NCBI RefSeq assembly: GCF_027942865.1
Contig: NC_134514.1
Location: 36,435,765 to 36,499,764 of the forward strand
Direction of reading: 5' to 3'
Source of the DNA: Odontesthes bonariensis
Lineage: Eukaryota; Chordata; Actinopteri; Atheriniformes; Atherinopsidae
Length of the DNA stretch: 64,000 bases
In this document: piece by piece, positions 12,014 through 26,000 of the stretch
Layout of the letters: every line of letters starts with the position of its first letter
Position numbering within the stretch: position 1 is the first letter of the stretch
The notes under the pieces: generated by a model
What the model saw: only the letters and a program-made list of their open reading frames with translations
The model's database searches: none
What the model was told of the DNA's origin: nothing
Made by a program: the position numbers and the translations under genes

Positions 12014-12184
12014 ATTTTTTGGGCTTTTTATGCCTTTAATGATAGGACAGTTGGAGAGAGACAGGAAGCAGAGAGAGGGGGAAGACATGCAGCAAAGGGC
12101 CACTCGGTGCGGGAGTCGAACCAGGGCCAGCTGCAGTGAGGACTGTAGCCTCTGTACTTAACCCACTACGCCATCGACCGCCCC
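12014..12184 (-). mobile_element. tRNA-derived SINE (family B) with 14-bp target duplication
   Basis: Read on the minus strand it has GGCGTAGTGGGTTAAG (box A region), GGTTCGACTCCCGC (box B), TTTGCTGCATGTCTTCCCCC, and ends in TAAAGGCATAAAAAGCCC. It is flanked by the perfect duplication TATTCAATTTATTT (12000-12013 and 12185-12198), showing a clean retroposition event. Other copies are at 32675-32826, 47938-48126 and 51160-51351. Confidence 0.9.
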
Positions 12185-12198
12185 TATTCAATTTATTT

Positions 12199-13020
12199 TT
12201 AATATTTAACTAGATCATACAGCCTGCAACTTAATTTGTAATTTACAAACATTTGCCATGTAATTACTCTGAACCCACTGTATAATTTAATGCATATGCA
12301 TCAATACTTGTAAAATGTGTTTCCAGTTCTTTTTAGGACTTAAATGTAGATACAGGGGAGTAATTATTTGGATTTCAATGTAGAGTAGAAACAAAGTATA
12401 CTTTAAGCATTTTCTAGATACTAGGTATCTCAGTATTACGTAAGTATTACGTAAGTACTGGTTAACTATGAGGTACTTGTATGCAAGAGGAAGTAAATAA
12501 AAAAATGGAAGTATTTCTCAAGGCTGCCTTTAGATTTAACTATTTCTAAGTACGCTATGGTTTATTAATGAATATAAGGTGCTGTTCTTGAATTTAGTTG
12601 GGGTTTATTAGCTAAGATAGCAGCCATGCTACCACCAAGCTTACGCCAGGTACCTTTGGATTTAATTAGTTTTGGTGTTAATATTCAGCTAGCACCCGGT
12701 GGACATTGTCTGTTGATAAGTAATGATAAGGGACATAACAAAACACCTCACGCTTTCTCTGTTTTTCAAAAGTCAGATAAGTATACATCTTGTAATGTTT
12801 GATAGTGGTTTTTGTGGTAATTTATATAAACTGTGTTACTATGAAGAACAGTTGGAGGACAGTATATATTTTTGTGTTGAAAAGGCAAAATAAAAATGGT
12901 TAAATTAAGAGGTAAATACTTTAGCCTGTAACTTTAAAGTACAGTTAAGCTATGTTTGCTAAATCTTCCGATATATAGTAAATATTCATCATTAAATTGT
13001 TATATTATCAGGCCTGAGCA
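12199..13020. other. Intergenic sequence, nothing recognised
   Basis: AT-rich sequence between pipox and phf12. A short ATTACGTAAGT duplication is visible near 12435-12455, but no coding or repeat family was recognised. Confidence 0.4.
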
Positions 13021-13450
13021 TTAAAGACCTATTGAAGCATTGAAGGCCTATTGTATCTGTTGTGTTTATTTTTAGGCCCCAGCACCAAAGACGGTGGGAA
13101 GCCTATTGTATCTACAGTTTTTTCTTCTTCTTCTTCTTCTTCCTCTCCTTCTTCTTCTTATTCCGTTCCTAAATTCATTTCTTTTTGGGGGCCTGAACAT
13201 GCTCAAAAACTCTGTTGTTTGCATACACCTCCAGGGGAATGCGTAAAGTTACACATTTTTAGGGTGTCCTTAATTTTCAGGGAAAAATGACTCCACTGCG
13301 CCACCTTTTTTGATAGCCCCATAACTGCAACTTCTGGAATTTCATAAAACTTAGCAAACTTGTAGAACACATCAAGATAACATAATCCTCTTGGAGCGTT
13401 GTCCCAAACCCAACAGAAAGTCGGTCATAAAAGAAATAAGTCCCAGGCAC
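13020..13450 (+). repeat. Unclassified dispersed fish repeat with (CTT)n
   Basis: It contains GAAGGCCTATTGTATCTG, a (TTC)n run at 13122-13160, GGGGGCCTGAACATGCTC and AAAACTCTGTTGTTTGCATA, words that recur as a common fish repeat. The borders are uncertain and the class is not known to me. The open frame at 13051-13290 is a by-product. Confidence 0.4.
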
Positions 13451-13494
13451 TCAAAAGTAGAACAGGAAGAAGGTATTAAATAAAAAGCCTTTAA

Positions 13495-13600
13495 TGACTT
13501 TGGCTAATCATAATAAAATGCCAACATGTTTCAACCACCTCTGTGGTCTTCATCAGGGCAAAGCAGAAGACAAAGAATGAACAACGGTTAGAAAGTCGGT
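13495..13600 (-). mobile_element. Possible Penelope-like 3' terminal segment
   Basis: On the minus strand it reads CCCTGATGAAGACCACAGAG, GGTTGAAACATGTTGGC and ATTAAAGGC. The words GATGAAG...GAAAC.TGTTG are often found at the 3' ends of fish Penelope-like elements. There is no coding part and the call is weak. Confidence 0.35.
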
Positions 13601-14544
13601 CATATTGATAAAAAGACGCCATTTTGGCGCCTCACAGACGTTAATTTCAATTAATTCCTCTTAGAAATGAACACATAGAGGCCTGGAAATGTCTTCATAT
13701 GATCTTTAAACATGTGTGGTTAAAAGTTATCAAAAGAAAAAGTTTTCGTCAATTGGCATGGGTGTGACGACTCTTTGAAATTTGATGTTTCACCATGAAA
13801 TGGGAAGTTGAAATATCCGCCACATTTTTTATTTTAGATAGTCATTTTAAAGTTAATTTTAACTTGCAGAGTTGAGAATCCATTTGGCCAACAACTCAAA
13901 CTACAGGGCCTTGCCTCCCTCTGCTGGTGAGGGCAACAAATTACCTCCACTATTCAATATCCCTGAAACATATCAAGAAACATCATCCATTTATTTTTTT
14001 TAAAAATGGGGTTTATTTTGCATATAGTTTAAATGATAGACAGATCTCAATTTTCTTCAACCACAACATGATCAATGAGTCTTGCAACAGATGGTCTGGC
14101 CCCCCACACACAGCCCTCATTTGAACATAATGACTTGGTGTGAAACTAAGAACTACAGCAACTTCTTCTATGCTAGAATAACTTTATATGGACAAATACA
14201 ACAAAAGAAAATTACATTAAAGTATGTTATATTTAGACGGTACTTATTTCTTTCCAACATTACTTTTTACCTTTATTTTTTATTGGTAATGTATTGATAT
14301 TTCTTCCTGGTCGTGTATAGTATGTCTGTTGTTCAAAACATACACAGAAAAAAGGAGCACTGGGATTTTATCATGATTGATAATGAGTCACAGCTGTAAC
14401 CAATCCTGGCCACTGAAACAGGTAAAAAACGGTGAAAATGAAATAACGACGTGACAAAAACAAAAACCAACTTACTAGGCCTGTATAAAATTGGATATTA
14501 GATCATTATATACAGATCTAATATGAATGGACGGGAGATTGGAC

Positions 14545-14762
14545 CGAAAAAAAAAATGTTTCAGTGCAATCTGTTGGTTTCCTTAGCTAGGAAATTGTTT
14601 TTGAATTGGCTCTATATGAACGAATTGGATTATTTTATGAATAATTATGAGTACAATTAATTGAATTCCAATTGGCTTAATTGGACTTTATTATCTAAGT
14701 GCCTTGAGATTACATTTGTTGTATTTGGCGCTATATAAATAAAAATGAATTTAATTGAATCT
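14545..14762 (+). mobile_element. L2-type LINE 3' end (family A)
   Basis: It matches the tails at 45565-45786 and 60820-61027: CAATCTGTTGGTTTCCTTAG, TAGGAAATTGTTTTTGAATT, AATTGGACTTTATTATCTAA, and GGCGCTATATAAATAAAA followed by TGAATTTAATTGAAT. The 5' part is absent, as expected for a truncated LINE insertion. Confidence 0.75.
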
Positions 14763-15202
14763 GTAATAATAGCTTATACCAGTCGTACTGAGATGAAAAC
14801 GTAAGGAAATCCAAAATAAATCATGTTAAAGTACCTTTGCACTGATAGCAAAAAATATATACAAAGTGGATTATTTTCACGCTAGTAATAACGTTATTTC
14901 AAAGCACTTTTATACATAACATTGAATAAGGCACGGTGCATGCCACAATCAATCAGGACAGGCCACAGTAGAAGCAGCCATAGCTTACGTCGCATGCTAA
15001 GGACCTATAGCCGAGTTCGAAGCGTCAGTAACAGACGTTGCAAGCTCTAACAAATAGTGCGTGTCTCACATGCAGAAGAATATAAGCAGTAGTTTTGATT
15101 AATATAAGAACAACTGTGACAAGGGCGGTGATATCCATTACGATAATTATTGAACAATGGCAGCGGATAGATGCGATAGCCTAGTAATTATATCAGTTGA
15201 AA

Positions 15203-15214
15203 TGCGCATGCGCG
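15203..15214. promoter_or_regulatory. NRF1-type palindromic site upstream of phf12
   Basis: TGCGCATGCGCG matches the palindromic NRF1 consensus (YGCGCAYGCGCR). It lies about 690 bp upstream of the phf12 start codon, in a locally CpG-bearing stretch (15200-15240) typical of TATA-less housekeeping promoters. That it drives phf12 is inference. Confidence 0.5.
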
Positions 15215-15895
15215 TCGGGTGGTTCGCGGTTGCGCCAACTGGTAGAGGATGTTGCTAGCAGCCAGTGTAGATGCACAGCCTTTTTCACAACAATAACATC
15301 AACTAAATTTGCATCCCCAACATCTCCGATTTGAGGATTAAACATTCCGAACGCTCACGTAAGCCTTGCTTTTGGACCGCGATACGCCGAACTTCCAACT
15401 CTATTTTTTGCTTCCATCTTCTGTTGATAATGGGAGCCGATGGGTTTACAGATTTACAAGGCTCCTTTTTGCAGGAGCAGAAACAAGAATCATGGCTGGC
15501 CAGCTAGGCCGCAGGAGGATTTTTGTAGCAAAGAGCAAGAATATACAGATCCTTTGATAGTGGATGTAACCTCTGTGCTTGCACATAAAATGTGGTGTTA
15601 AGAAGCCAGCGTTCTAATCGCAAGATAACGTTTCATTTTTATTATCTATTTTGGGCCAACAACATAAGCTAGTGGAGCCAGCTAGGTTCACAACCTTGAC
15701 TGGTTAACGTCTTGGCTTCGTTAGCTCCTTTAGCCAGCTAACGATAGCTAGCAACGCTTGGCTAGCCACCCGCTGGCCAAAAACATTTGGAATTAGAAAT
15801 TTCGTGCAGGATTTCCACCCACTGCCGTGTGCCCTAAGGTACTTGCATCGCAAATTCCTTTTGCAACGTCTACTCCCGGATGAATGTGGGACAAA

Positions 15896-18800
15896 ATGGA
15901 GACCCCGACGATTGTGTACGATTTGGATACTTCTGGGGGCTTAATGGAGGTGAGGTTACTATTCTTAAAGGCCTCAGTTAAGTGAAACATTCGGTTTTGC
16001 TAATGCTGTATCTTCTCAATGATTCAAACGTCTTTTTTCGTTTTCATTCAGTCGTTTTGTCAGGGCACTTTTAATTTGGGTTGGTAATGGAGGGCACAAG
16101 TTGAGCTCTCCCCCAAAGCTTAGCATAAAACGACTTTCAACACAAAGTTGCATACGTTCCAACTTTTTTGCCAACCGATCACGATAGGCCACCATGATCA
16201 TCTACTAAAAAAAAGCTTCACTACTTTTCTCAGCAAATTCAAACGCTACTTGCGCCCCCGAAATCTGAAGACGTAGAGAAGAGGAGTCGGAAGTTGGTCA
16301 GAGACGTCCGGAGGAGCGGCAGGGCCACCAACCACGACACCTGCGACAGCTGCCGGGAGGGCGGCGATCTGCTCTGCTGCGACCACTGTCCGGCCGCTTT
16401 CCACCTCCAGTGCTGGTAAGTTACAGTAAAACAGAGAGGCAGTGCTTGCTTTCAAAAACTGCATGCTTGGATGAACATCGGCAGAGAAAAAGGGAGGCTG
16501 TGTCAGCTGCACAAAATGCTAATCTTTGAGGGGCTTTCGTCACACACACCTAATGTAGGAATGAAATCACATGTCAGTGAAATTATACCCCGGCAAGACT
16601 TGAGACTTGTAACATTATTCAGTTTTATTATTTCAGTTTTCACGTTTATTCCTTTGAATTTTGTGTTCGGGGATCGATGGTTCTTGCATCCTAACATCCA
16701 AATAAACCGAGGAGGGCAGTAGAGAGCCGTAGCATTGCAGTTTACAGTGGGGGACTTTTTTCTGGATTTCCCGGGGAATTATTTTTTATGCCGATTTCAC
16801 CGGAACACATCAGCATAAAAAGAGGAGACCCATTATTATACCGACGCCCTGTTCCCGGTGTATTTCTGGTGGCGGAAGGTTTAATTTAGTGCAGCCAGGA
16901 GAGCAAACTTGTTTTCTTTTGAGCAGCAAGTTTCTCGTATGACAATATGTACGGAAGAGTATTAGGGCCAGGCATAAGCAAAAATACTAATATTTTGCCT
17001 GTCGAGATTAAAGTCCACATGTTGAGAATAAAGTTGAATTTTCGAGTAAAAAAAGTCAACTCCTCTGGTCCATCATCTAATTACTTTATTCTCGACAGGC
17101 AAAATATAAATATGTTTCCTTATGCCTGGTCCTAATACTTTTCCGTACAATATGCTTTTGGATATGGTGTCACACTTAATAACGGAAATGTCTCAGTTTA
17201 TTTCAAAGCTTAAGTTGATTCGTTGCTGACAACAATGGCGTTGTAAATCAAACACAGAGGGCTTTTATCAGAACGTGTAAGTCTGAAAGGAGATAAAAAA
17301 AAAGAAAGAAAAAAAGTCAGTCCTCCCCTCCTGTCGAGGCTTCAGCCAAGCAGAGCCAATGCTGCTAAAAATGGAGTCGAGTCTGCCTGTGTTTACAATA
17401 TGGCGACCTCCCTGCGCTCTTTATCTGTTCCAGCGCCATCTTACCAATCTTAAGAATTCGGCATTGAGAGAATAAAAGGTCCAATGAATAACACAAACGA
17501 GACTTTGAGTCTTTTTCTTAAACCGTGAAAGCGGCATGGCAGCGTTTGTCATCCAAATGTGTTGTGAGAAGGTGTCGGTGCCGACGCGGAAGGTTCTGTT
17601 CGGTTCAGGCGCTGTAAGGAGGAGTTGCGCTCAGGCTGCCTCCTGGAATCATAACACTTTCTCCTTATTTGGGCTGCGGAGGAACATATTGTTGTAATTT
17701 TGCATGAACGTGCATTGGTGTTTAAATGAGTATCTCTCATCTCTGCAGACTGACTTGATTATTGTCGCTGATAAATGTGTGATTGTTGGCTGAGGAGAAG
17801 ACTGCTTCGTGGCACATTCGTGAAAAGAGAGCAATGCTTGTCATGGCTGCATGTCCTATATTTTTTTTTATTTCTTGTTATATTAGCCGTTCATGTCTTG
17901 GGTGATGCAACATTTAAAAAGCTTTTTCAGTCTCATTAAGTTTCACATTTAGACATAATGTAACTGCATTCAACCAGTAGCATGAATGCTGTTGTAAAAT
18001 GAGTTATTTGTGAATGAATGAATGTATTTCTCAGGGATATAAAAACTGTTTTCATGCAAAGGTTGACAGATCAGTTGTTAAAAGATCAGTGTTCACATGT
18101 TTTCACTCCACTAGGTGGAGTTAGAGATAACTAAATGTACTGAGTGGCATAAGGTTGAGTGCATTACTCATGTATTTAAAAGAAAAATGCATGAAATAAG
18201 TCTTTATACTTTATACTATTCTGCATGTATCGTCAGCGGTTAATTGAACAGATATCAACACTTCTTTTTTTTTTTTTTCTCATCATAGCAACCCACCCCT
18301 GAGTGAAGAAATGCTTCCCCCGGGAGAATGGATGTGTCATCGCTGCAATGTTAGGAAAAAGGTTGGTAGCAGATGTTGCCTTTTAAACTCTGTGTAGACG
18401 TGCTCTGCTTTCTATTATTCTCAACTGCAGCTGCACATATGTTTGTTAAGAAGTTGAATCCTTGATTTTGAATATTTTTACTTGAAGTACAGAGTAAGTA
18501 GTATTAAGGTGAATCCTAATCTAATGTTTTGTGTTCCATATATGACAAGTCTTGAAACAATGTACTCTTTGTATAATACAGAATTTGTTGTGTTTTTGTT
18601 GCTGCCAGAAGCGGGAGCAGAAGTCTGAACAGACCAACGGCCTCCCAGAGAAGTCCTTATCGAAGCGCTCTTCGTCTCCTGCTGTGGAGCTGGAGCTCAA
18701 TGCCGGACCACTGCGGCTCGATGGCCTGCCCCCAGGTGCTGGAGCGGCAGGTCCGGGTCTACGAGTGGCTCAAGTTCGCCTTTTGGATCGCAGGACCAGC

Positions 18801-21800
18801 AGTAGGCCGAGCAGCCGGCCTGGAACTCCAACGTCCAACACTTCATCCACCCCGACTCCATCCGAGGAGCAGAATGATGGAGAAGAGGAGGCGGCAGAGC
18901 CTGAGGATGATGTTCAGGGAGCGGACCTTGAGGGTGCTATGATTGCAGCTCCAACACCACGCCTCCTGAAGAGGCCTTTTCAGCTCCTCATAGCAGCAGC
19001 CATGGAGAGAAATCCCACCCAGTTTCAGCTGCCCAGTGAGCTCACATGCACCACTGCACTGCCAGGTCAGTCAGCCATTACCCCCAAAGCTGTCACAGCA
19101 ATACCACACTGTATTTATTTCCTGTAGTATTTTAAAGTTAATTGACTTAAAAACAGAATTGTTCTTGTGGATGTATTTCAATGAACCTCAATAGAAGTTA
19201 CAATCCAAATATAATGAATCCGAATTGCTGTACATTAATAATAAAATCTGACCATTTCAGATTTCAGAAATATAGGCATTTTCTCAGAATGTGCAGAGAC
19301 TTTCTGACTGTTGCTGGTTACACCTGCAGCAGGATATTCTCCACCAGGGGTGCATTCTCACAAGAAAGGCCCTATAGCAACACCCGTTTAGATTCAGTTT
19401 TATTCGTTTCCCCGTAGGGCAATTAGTGTTGCAGCAAGTAAAAAGGACATAAAACATAAAAGACGTATCATTAAGAGTCTAAGAGGGAGGGATAATACAG
19501 TGTGATGAAACAACAGTAACAGCCCCTACAAAGTAGCCAAAGTGCAAACGGTGCGTACCATCGGTTTCTGCCAACATCAATCACACCACATGGAGACAAG
19601 AAACAAAAACAATATCAACCAATCAGGTACGACTCCTCCTACCCTGTCCTGAATTCCAAAGGGAAACAGCTGCAGGGACGAAGGAGTGCTTGTACCTGTC
19701 GCTCTTCATATGAGGAAGTCAGAGCCATGGGCCAGAAGGCAAGAACTGGAACTCATAATGTAAAGGATGGGAGCTGTCAGACAGAATGGCATTAGCCTTC
19801 CTGATTATCTGTCTGTTGAACAGATTCGTAAGGGTGCACTGTTCGACTCCCAGAATCTTGTTGCGCGTCTTTATTACTCTGTTCAGTGAATTTTTGGACC
19901 TTGTGTTAAGGTTGCCAAACTAGCAGAGGAGAGAGAAGGTCAGCACAGATTCAGTATATGATCTGTAAAATAAGATCATCAGGGACTTATCCATCTGAAA
20001 CTTGGAGAGTTTTCTCAGACAAGACAAGTCATTGCTGGCCCTTTTTTTGCAGGTTCTCTGAATGGCAGGTGAAATTTAACTTATTATCCAGAATAGTCCC
20101 AAGATGTTTGTAATTTTCGACGATGTCTGCTGTCTGACCTTTGATTACTGTTTTTTGATTGTTTGTTATGGGGCTTTTGTCTGAAATCAATGCACATGTC
20201 CTTAGTTTTCTGTACATTTAACTGGAGAAAAGCATTGACCACAGGACCACGGGCATATTCATCATCATGTAAGAGACTGACTATTACCGAATCTTCAGAA
20301 AATTTTAAACTGAATCTATTCTCATGCCGACTGCGGAAATTGTCGGTGTACAGAATATAGAGAAGATAATGTCATCTCTTCCGACATGCATCCATTCACC
20401 CTCACTCTCTGTGTTCTGGATTTTAAAAATCAAGAATCCAGCCCACGGTATTACAATCTAAATGAAAAATGTTAAGAAGCTTATGGATCAGAATGTTGGG
20501 CTGGATTGTGTTAAAAGCAGATGAAAAATCTGCAAATAGCAGCTTAGCATGGGTTTTTGTTACCTTCAAGATGTTTTAAAACCCAGTTTAATAAGGTGGC
20601 AGTAGCATCCTAAACTCCACGACCGGCCCTGTAGGCAAACTGTAAAGGGTCGAGTAGGTGTTCAGTCTTAATAAGAAGATCTTTCTTTATCAATTTTTCA
20701 AAAGATTTCATGACAAGGGAGGTCAGTGCCACAGGTCTAAAATCATTCAAAGCTTTAGGGTGGCTGGTCTTAGCCACAGGTATCCCTATGGACTGCTTCC
20801 AGCACCGTGGCACCTTCTGTTGGTTAAAGGACAAGACCGTTTTTTTGACACTGGGCCCTTGATTTCACATTATAACATGATGTTCTACTCACCTCTGCTT
20901 GTTGTTGGTAATTTGGAGCTGTTCCGAAGATATTCGAGGCTGGTTGCTCTCTTGAGATATTCAGCCATGAAACGGTTTCCTATGGGCAAGCTTATACAGG
21001 CACAAACTATGCTGTTTATAATTTATTAATTACTGTACACTATCACTGATAACGTGGAGGTGCGTCGCTTACTTAAAAAAAATCAGGGTTACTGTAATTT
21101 TGAATTTTTGGTGGGCACTCCGCCCACCCATGAGGATCCCCTTTGTACAGTGGGAACGCAAGCTGACCCCAAAGCGACCCGTACCGTACCGTTCCGAACC
21201 GACCCATACTGCATAGAGGCTTAATATTATCAGGACCCGGGCTTTTTCCAACTTTAGAATATTTAAATGATTTGGCCACAGAGACGACATCAAAAGAAGT
21301 ATGACCAGAACAGAAAAGTTTGTTTTTCAGATTTAAAATCTCATTGCTAAAATCAAGGCAGTCAAGCCTGAGGTAAAACTCGTTGAACTCATGTGCCCAT
21401 TGGTTGTCAGAATTAAAACCAGGAAGAGCCCCCTTTTTGTTGCACTTGATAATAATAATAATAATTAAAAAAGGATTCTGTGGAAATTGCAATGTTTTGT
21501 ATGCAATGTCCAGAATCAATTGAAAGCAACACAAAGGTCAGCAGAAAAGAGTATGAAGGAGCAACTGTTACCAGGATGATTGTCTGCTGTATTTACACGT
21601 AGATGCAGACCATGTGTGAAAATGTCCCATTACAGTCCAAGTAGCTCCAAGTTTAATTGTTTCCCAAATGTAGCTTTGTGGTTTTTGGCTTTCCAGGTAG
21701 CAGTAAGCGAAGGAGAAAAGAGGAGCTTCTCGGGAAGCCGTTCAGGAGGCCTCAGCACGAACTGGATCCCAATGGCTTGGTTCCTCTACCGGTCAAAGTC

Positions 21801-23041
21801 TGCTTTTCATGCAACAGGTTAGCGTCTAGTGTCTCTAAAGAGAGCCACGTACACACGAGCCATTTTCTTGCCCTGTTCTAATTGCCTTGTTGTCTCTTGC
21901 AGGAGTTGCAGGTTGGCACCACTCATCCAATGCGATTATTGCCCACTTCTCTTTCACATGGACTGCCTGGACCCTCCACTCACAGCTTTACCTGCTGGCA
22001 AGTGGATGTGTCCAAACCATGTTGAGCACTTAGTGGTAAGAGGCGTGGTTTGGGCTCTAAGTTGAATACTTTTTTACTTTTTATGTTTGATAATGTAAGT
22101 TTTTCTGATTCCATGTGTGTTTTCCTGTTCAGCTAAATCAAAGGAACCTGAGTCTGTCCAGGCGCTGTCAGCTCTTTGACCAGTTCCAGGATCGGATGTC
22201 CCAGCACGCTGTGAAATTGGACTTCCTTCGTAGAGTTCATCGGCAGAACGCTCCCAACAGACGCACTTCTAACCAGCAAAACAAGAGGACCGTTAAGGTA
22301 GACCTCTGCCTCAGTGTGAGACTGCAGACCGCTGAGTGGCAGCATATTTTTGGTTCTTCTCCTCCTGTGTCTTCTGTGCACAGATTGAAGTTGGGAGCCG
22401 ATGTATGCTTAACTTTAGTCATTATACAATATTTAAGTTTGCCCAACTCTGTTCCTGTGCATTGACTATGCCTTGCTTTACCCTCTGGCTTTATACTCAT
22501 ACCACTAAAACAAAACTATCTTTTTTTTTTTTTAAGGGGAAGTTTGTTTTTTTTAGTTTTTTTTAAACGGGACTCTATTTCTGGCATGAAATGTGTTCAT
22601 CTACTCACTAATAACAGTTTGGTGAAAGTCGGTGTATATCCATATAACGGGAGAGAACAGAGACAATACAGCCTCTGAATAAGGCATTATCTGTCTTTAT
22701 TTCACCAATACTTTAAGACCAATGAATGAATGAACGTGTACTATTGCACTGTTAGCTCAGAGCTGCCCTGTTGTTGTTATTGGGGGCTTTCTACACCCGG
22801 GTCACCTGGGATGACGTCATCGACACGCGCCGCTGCAGCACAGCTTATTTACTCCGTGCTCTGTGATGGTCTGCTATCTTCACACAGTTTGCTGTTGCTG
22901 GTAACATGTTTGCGTATTTCCAAACTGTCAAAACAAAATGACGACTTGGAGGAAGTTCAGCTTGCACAGGCTTCCTTTGCCCCACCTGGAGTTTGCGTGT
23001 GAAGATATCCGACCGACATAGAGCACGGAAATAAGGTCCAG

Positions 23042-23076
<35 letters not shown>

Positions 23077-26000
23077 CCCCTTTAAAGGTAGGGTAGGAGA
23101 TCCTGGATTTTGAGTCCAGCGAAGCTGCATTTTGAAAATACACAGGTAAAAAGTCCCAACCCTTTTCTTCACTTTCCCCCCGAAGGCACGCCTTTAGAGT
23201 ACATGAACGCGCACGAAGGCGCACGAGCACGAAGGTGCACGAGCGCTGTTCTGACAGCAAGCATCGATCGTTGCCGTATTTAGTATTTAGTTTATGCTAA
23301 CTATACGTTTAATAATGCTAGGTGCTAGCCAAGCTGGCTCTAGTTTAGCTTCCTGCCAAGCTTCTGGACGTTCACGGAGCAGGGTACGCGCACAGGGAGA
23401 AGGAGGGGGAGGGAGGAGCAGATTGCAGTTTGATAGACGGCATCAGTATCCAATCATTGTGAACGGTCTGTTCACAATGATTGGATACTGTTTTTCCTAG
23501 ATTGTACGTTCTAGAGGCCACTAAAACTTTTCATATTTGTGTCAAAACTTTTAATTAATTGGTTGCAATGGGGGTGTGAAGAGTATTTCAAGCAATATGT
23601 AAAAAAATGTTCCAGAAAAAGAACCCCTACCCCGCCTTTAATGGAAAACCTTCAGAATCTTTTAAAAAAAAATTAAAGTAAGCAACCAAGTGGAAAGTTA
23701 GGAAACATTAGAACGATAAAGATGCGGCGTAGCCTGATGAGAGGATGAGTTTTTTTTGTTTGTTTTTTTTGTGCTTTATTTTTATAGAAAGAAACTACAT
23801 ACAATATACAGAAAAACATAGAACAAACAGTTGGTCACCTACACATTTATACAGACATTATGCTGATGGAGATACAAGTCAGTTCATACAGTAATGGCTC
23901 AGTGAGCATCACTTGTGGCCACAAACGCAATCCATTTTTCCCAGTATTGCGAATACTTATCGCTCCGTAGACTCAGCGAAAAGGTCATCTTTTCCATATT
24001 TTGAATATTTGTCACAACATCTATCCAGTCTGTCTCTGTTGGAGTTGAAGCCTGCAGCCATTTCCGGGCTACAGCTTTCTTGCTGGCTGCTAATAACATT
24101 TTTTAAAGATATTTGTCTCGCACCAGTAAATGGGGTGCAATATTGCCGAGGTAGATTGTGGAAAAAGAGCAGTGAATTTCATCGCCAAAAATATTTTGGG
24201 TTATCCGCATGATCTCTTGCCTGTATGGTTGAATAGCTGGGCGGCTCCAGAATATATGAGAATGGTCTGCTAGCTGTTCTCCACAGTTCCTCCAGCATAA
24301 ACCTCTTCCTGTCTCCGCTGTCTGCACACATTTGAGAGGATGAGTTTTGAAATATGATGGTCAAGCAGTTATTTCTAACAGTTCTTCTTTGCCAAGGTGC
24401 CAGATGCCATCAAGTCTCAGTACCAGAATCCTCCACCCATACTGCTTCCTGCCGGGATGCGTCAGTTAGAGCTGGTTTGCAGCAGTGTTCCTGACCAGCA
24501 GGCCTCAAAGCACTTCACCACAGAAACTGAACAGCACGAGGTTGGTTCATCTGATGCCATGTTTTTCTTTTCTTTTTTTATTTAGTCGTCACTTTTAACC
24601 AGGGCTGGGTGATGTAGGAAAAAATCTAGAATTTGATTGTGCTGTTGTTCTGTATGTCACATCTCACCCATACACCTGTCCTTGTCACATGCACGCCATA
24701 GTGCATGTTTGGAGCGTGCCCACACTAATGTGAGTTGCAGCATAAGTTTGTATGCCTTGTGTTAGGTGCTTTCTTGAAAGAAAGTTACTTTAATGGCCCA
24801 TAAAGGCTTAAATGTTGCAACCAAAATGCTCAAAAGTGTCACTTGGATTCGGCATATCTGTGCGTATAGAGTGGAGGGGCGGATGTAGGATGAGTGTGTG
24901 GGCCATTAAAGACAGAGAAAGCGCTGAATAGATGCTCTGTGTGCAGCTCTACAGTAAAAGAAGAAATTTTGGATGTCAAAGATGTACAAAATACTCAATT
25001 ACCAAGAGATCTGTGATGGATAACGCAGGTATATAATACATTTCCACCACTACCCAGCTTTTGTGCCGGTTGTTGGGTCTACTCTTCTTTTTACCCCCCA
25101 TCGGCATTCAGTTCTATTCCCCGCTGATAGCTCAACCGATGCTTTGTGGTAATAAACTAAATCTAGAGCTAGTTTTATCGCCCAGCCTTACTTTTAACAA
25201 TGGCAATGTATGTATGTCACATTGAATCAAACTTTTTCTGTACTGTTTTGGACAGTGGCTTCAAGATGTCATTGCACTCCAGTGCAGCATCATGCGACAC
25301 CTCTCCATAAAACAGAGGGCTGGATCCACAGCTGAGTTGGACCTAAAAACCAATATAAAATCATGTGTTACACCAGAGGAGACAAAAACTCAGCCCTCTA
25401 TAGGAAGGACTTCTTCGTCTGAGCCCTGCTCTAACCGCTGCAGTATAGAGGCTTGTCTCTCCAGGGACATCCCAGTAGAGTCGGGTCTTTGTACATGCAG
25501 CACCGTACCGTGTCAGAACTGTAGGAAGCCCAATGGACCGCTGACAGAGCTCCAGCCCCCCAAAGCCAACGGCCCTGTAGACTCTATGAGTGCTTCAGAC
25601 TCCTGCAGGCAGGCTGAGCTGCAGCACAGGTTGAAGCCCAGTACGACCCCACCAGACTCAGCCCCTGCCTCGGGGCTAATGAACCACATAGGAACAGAAG
25701 CAGTTAAAAAGGATCCCGAGAGTACGAGAGAGGTCTGCCCTCAGAAAAACCACCCCACTGCCCCCACGATATGGCCCCACAGCAGCCAGCTGAACCACAG
25801 GACCCAAACAGATCTCCAGGGAGAGTGTATGAGCAACGATGAGAAGCCCCACAACAGTTCTCCTTCATGTGCACCATCAAAAGACAACCAGGGGCACGAC
25901 TCCACCAAACTGGGGACATCCTCACCAGTTCCAGGTACATATTCCCACACTTTGTTATCATGACCGTCTGAGATTGCATTAACATTTGAGGGACCCTAAG

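Noticed and set aside
22115..22465. Frame longer than phf12 exon 7
   Set aside because: Only 22133-22297 is exon; the rest reads through a GTAGAC donor into intron 7.
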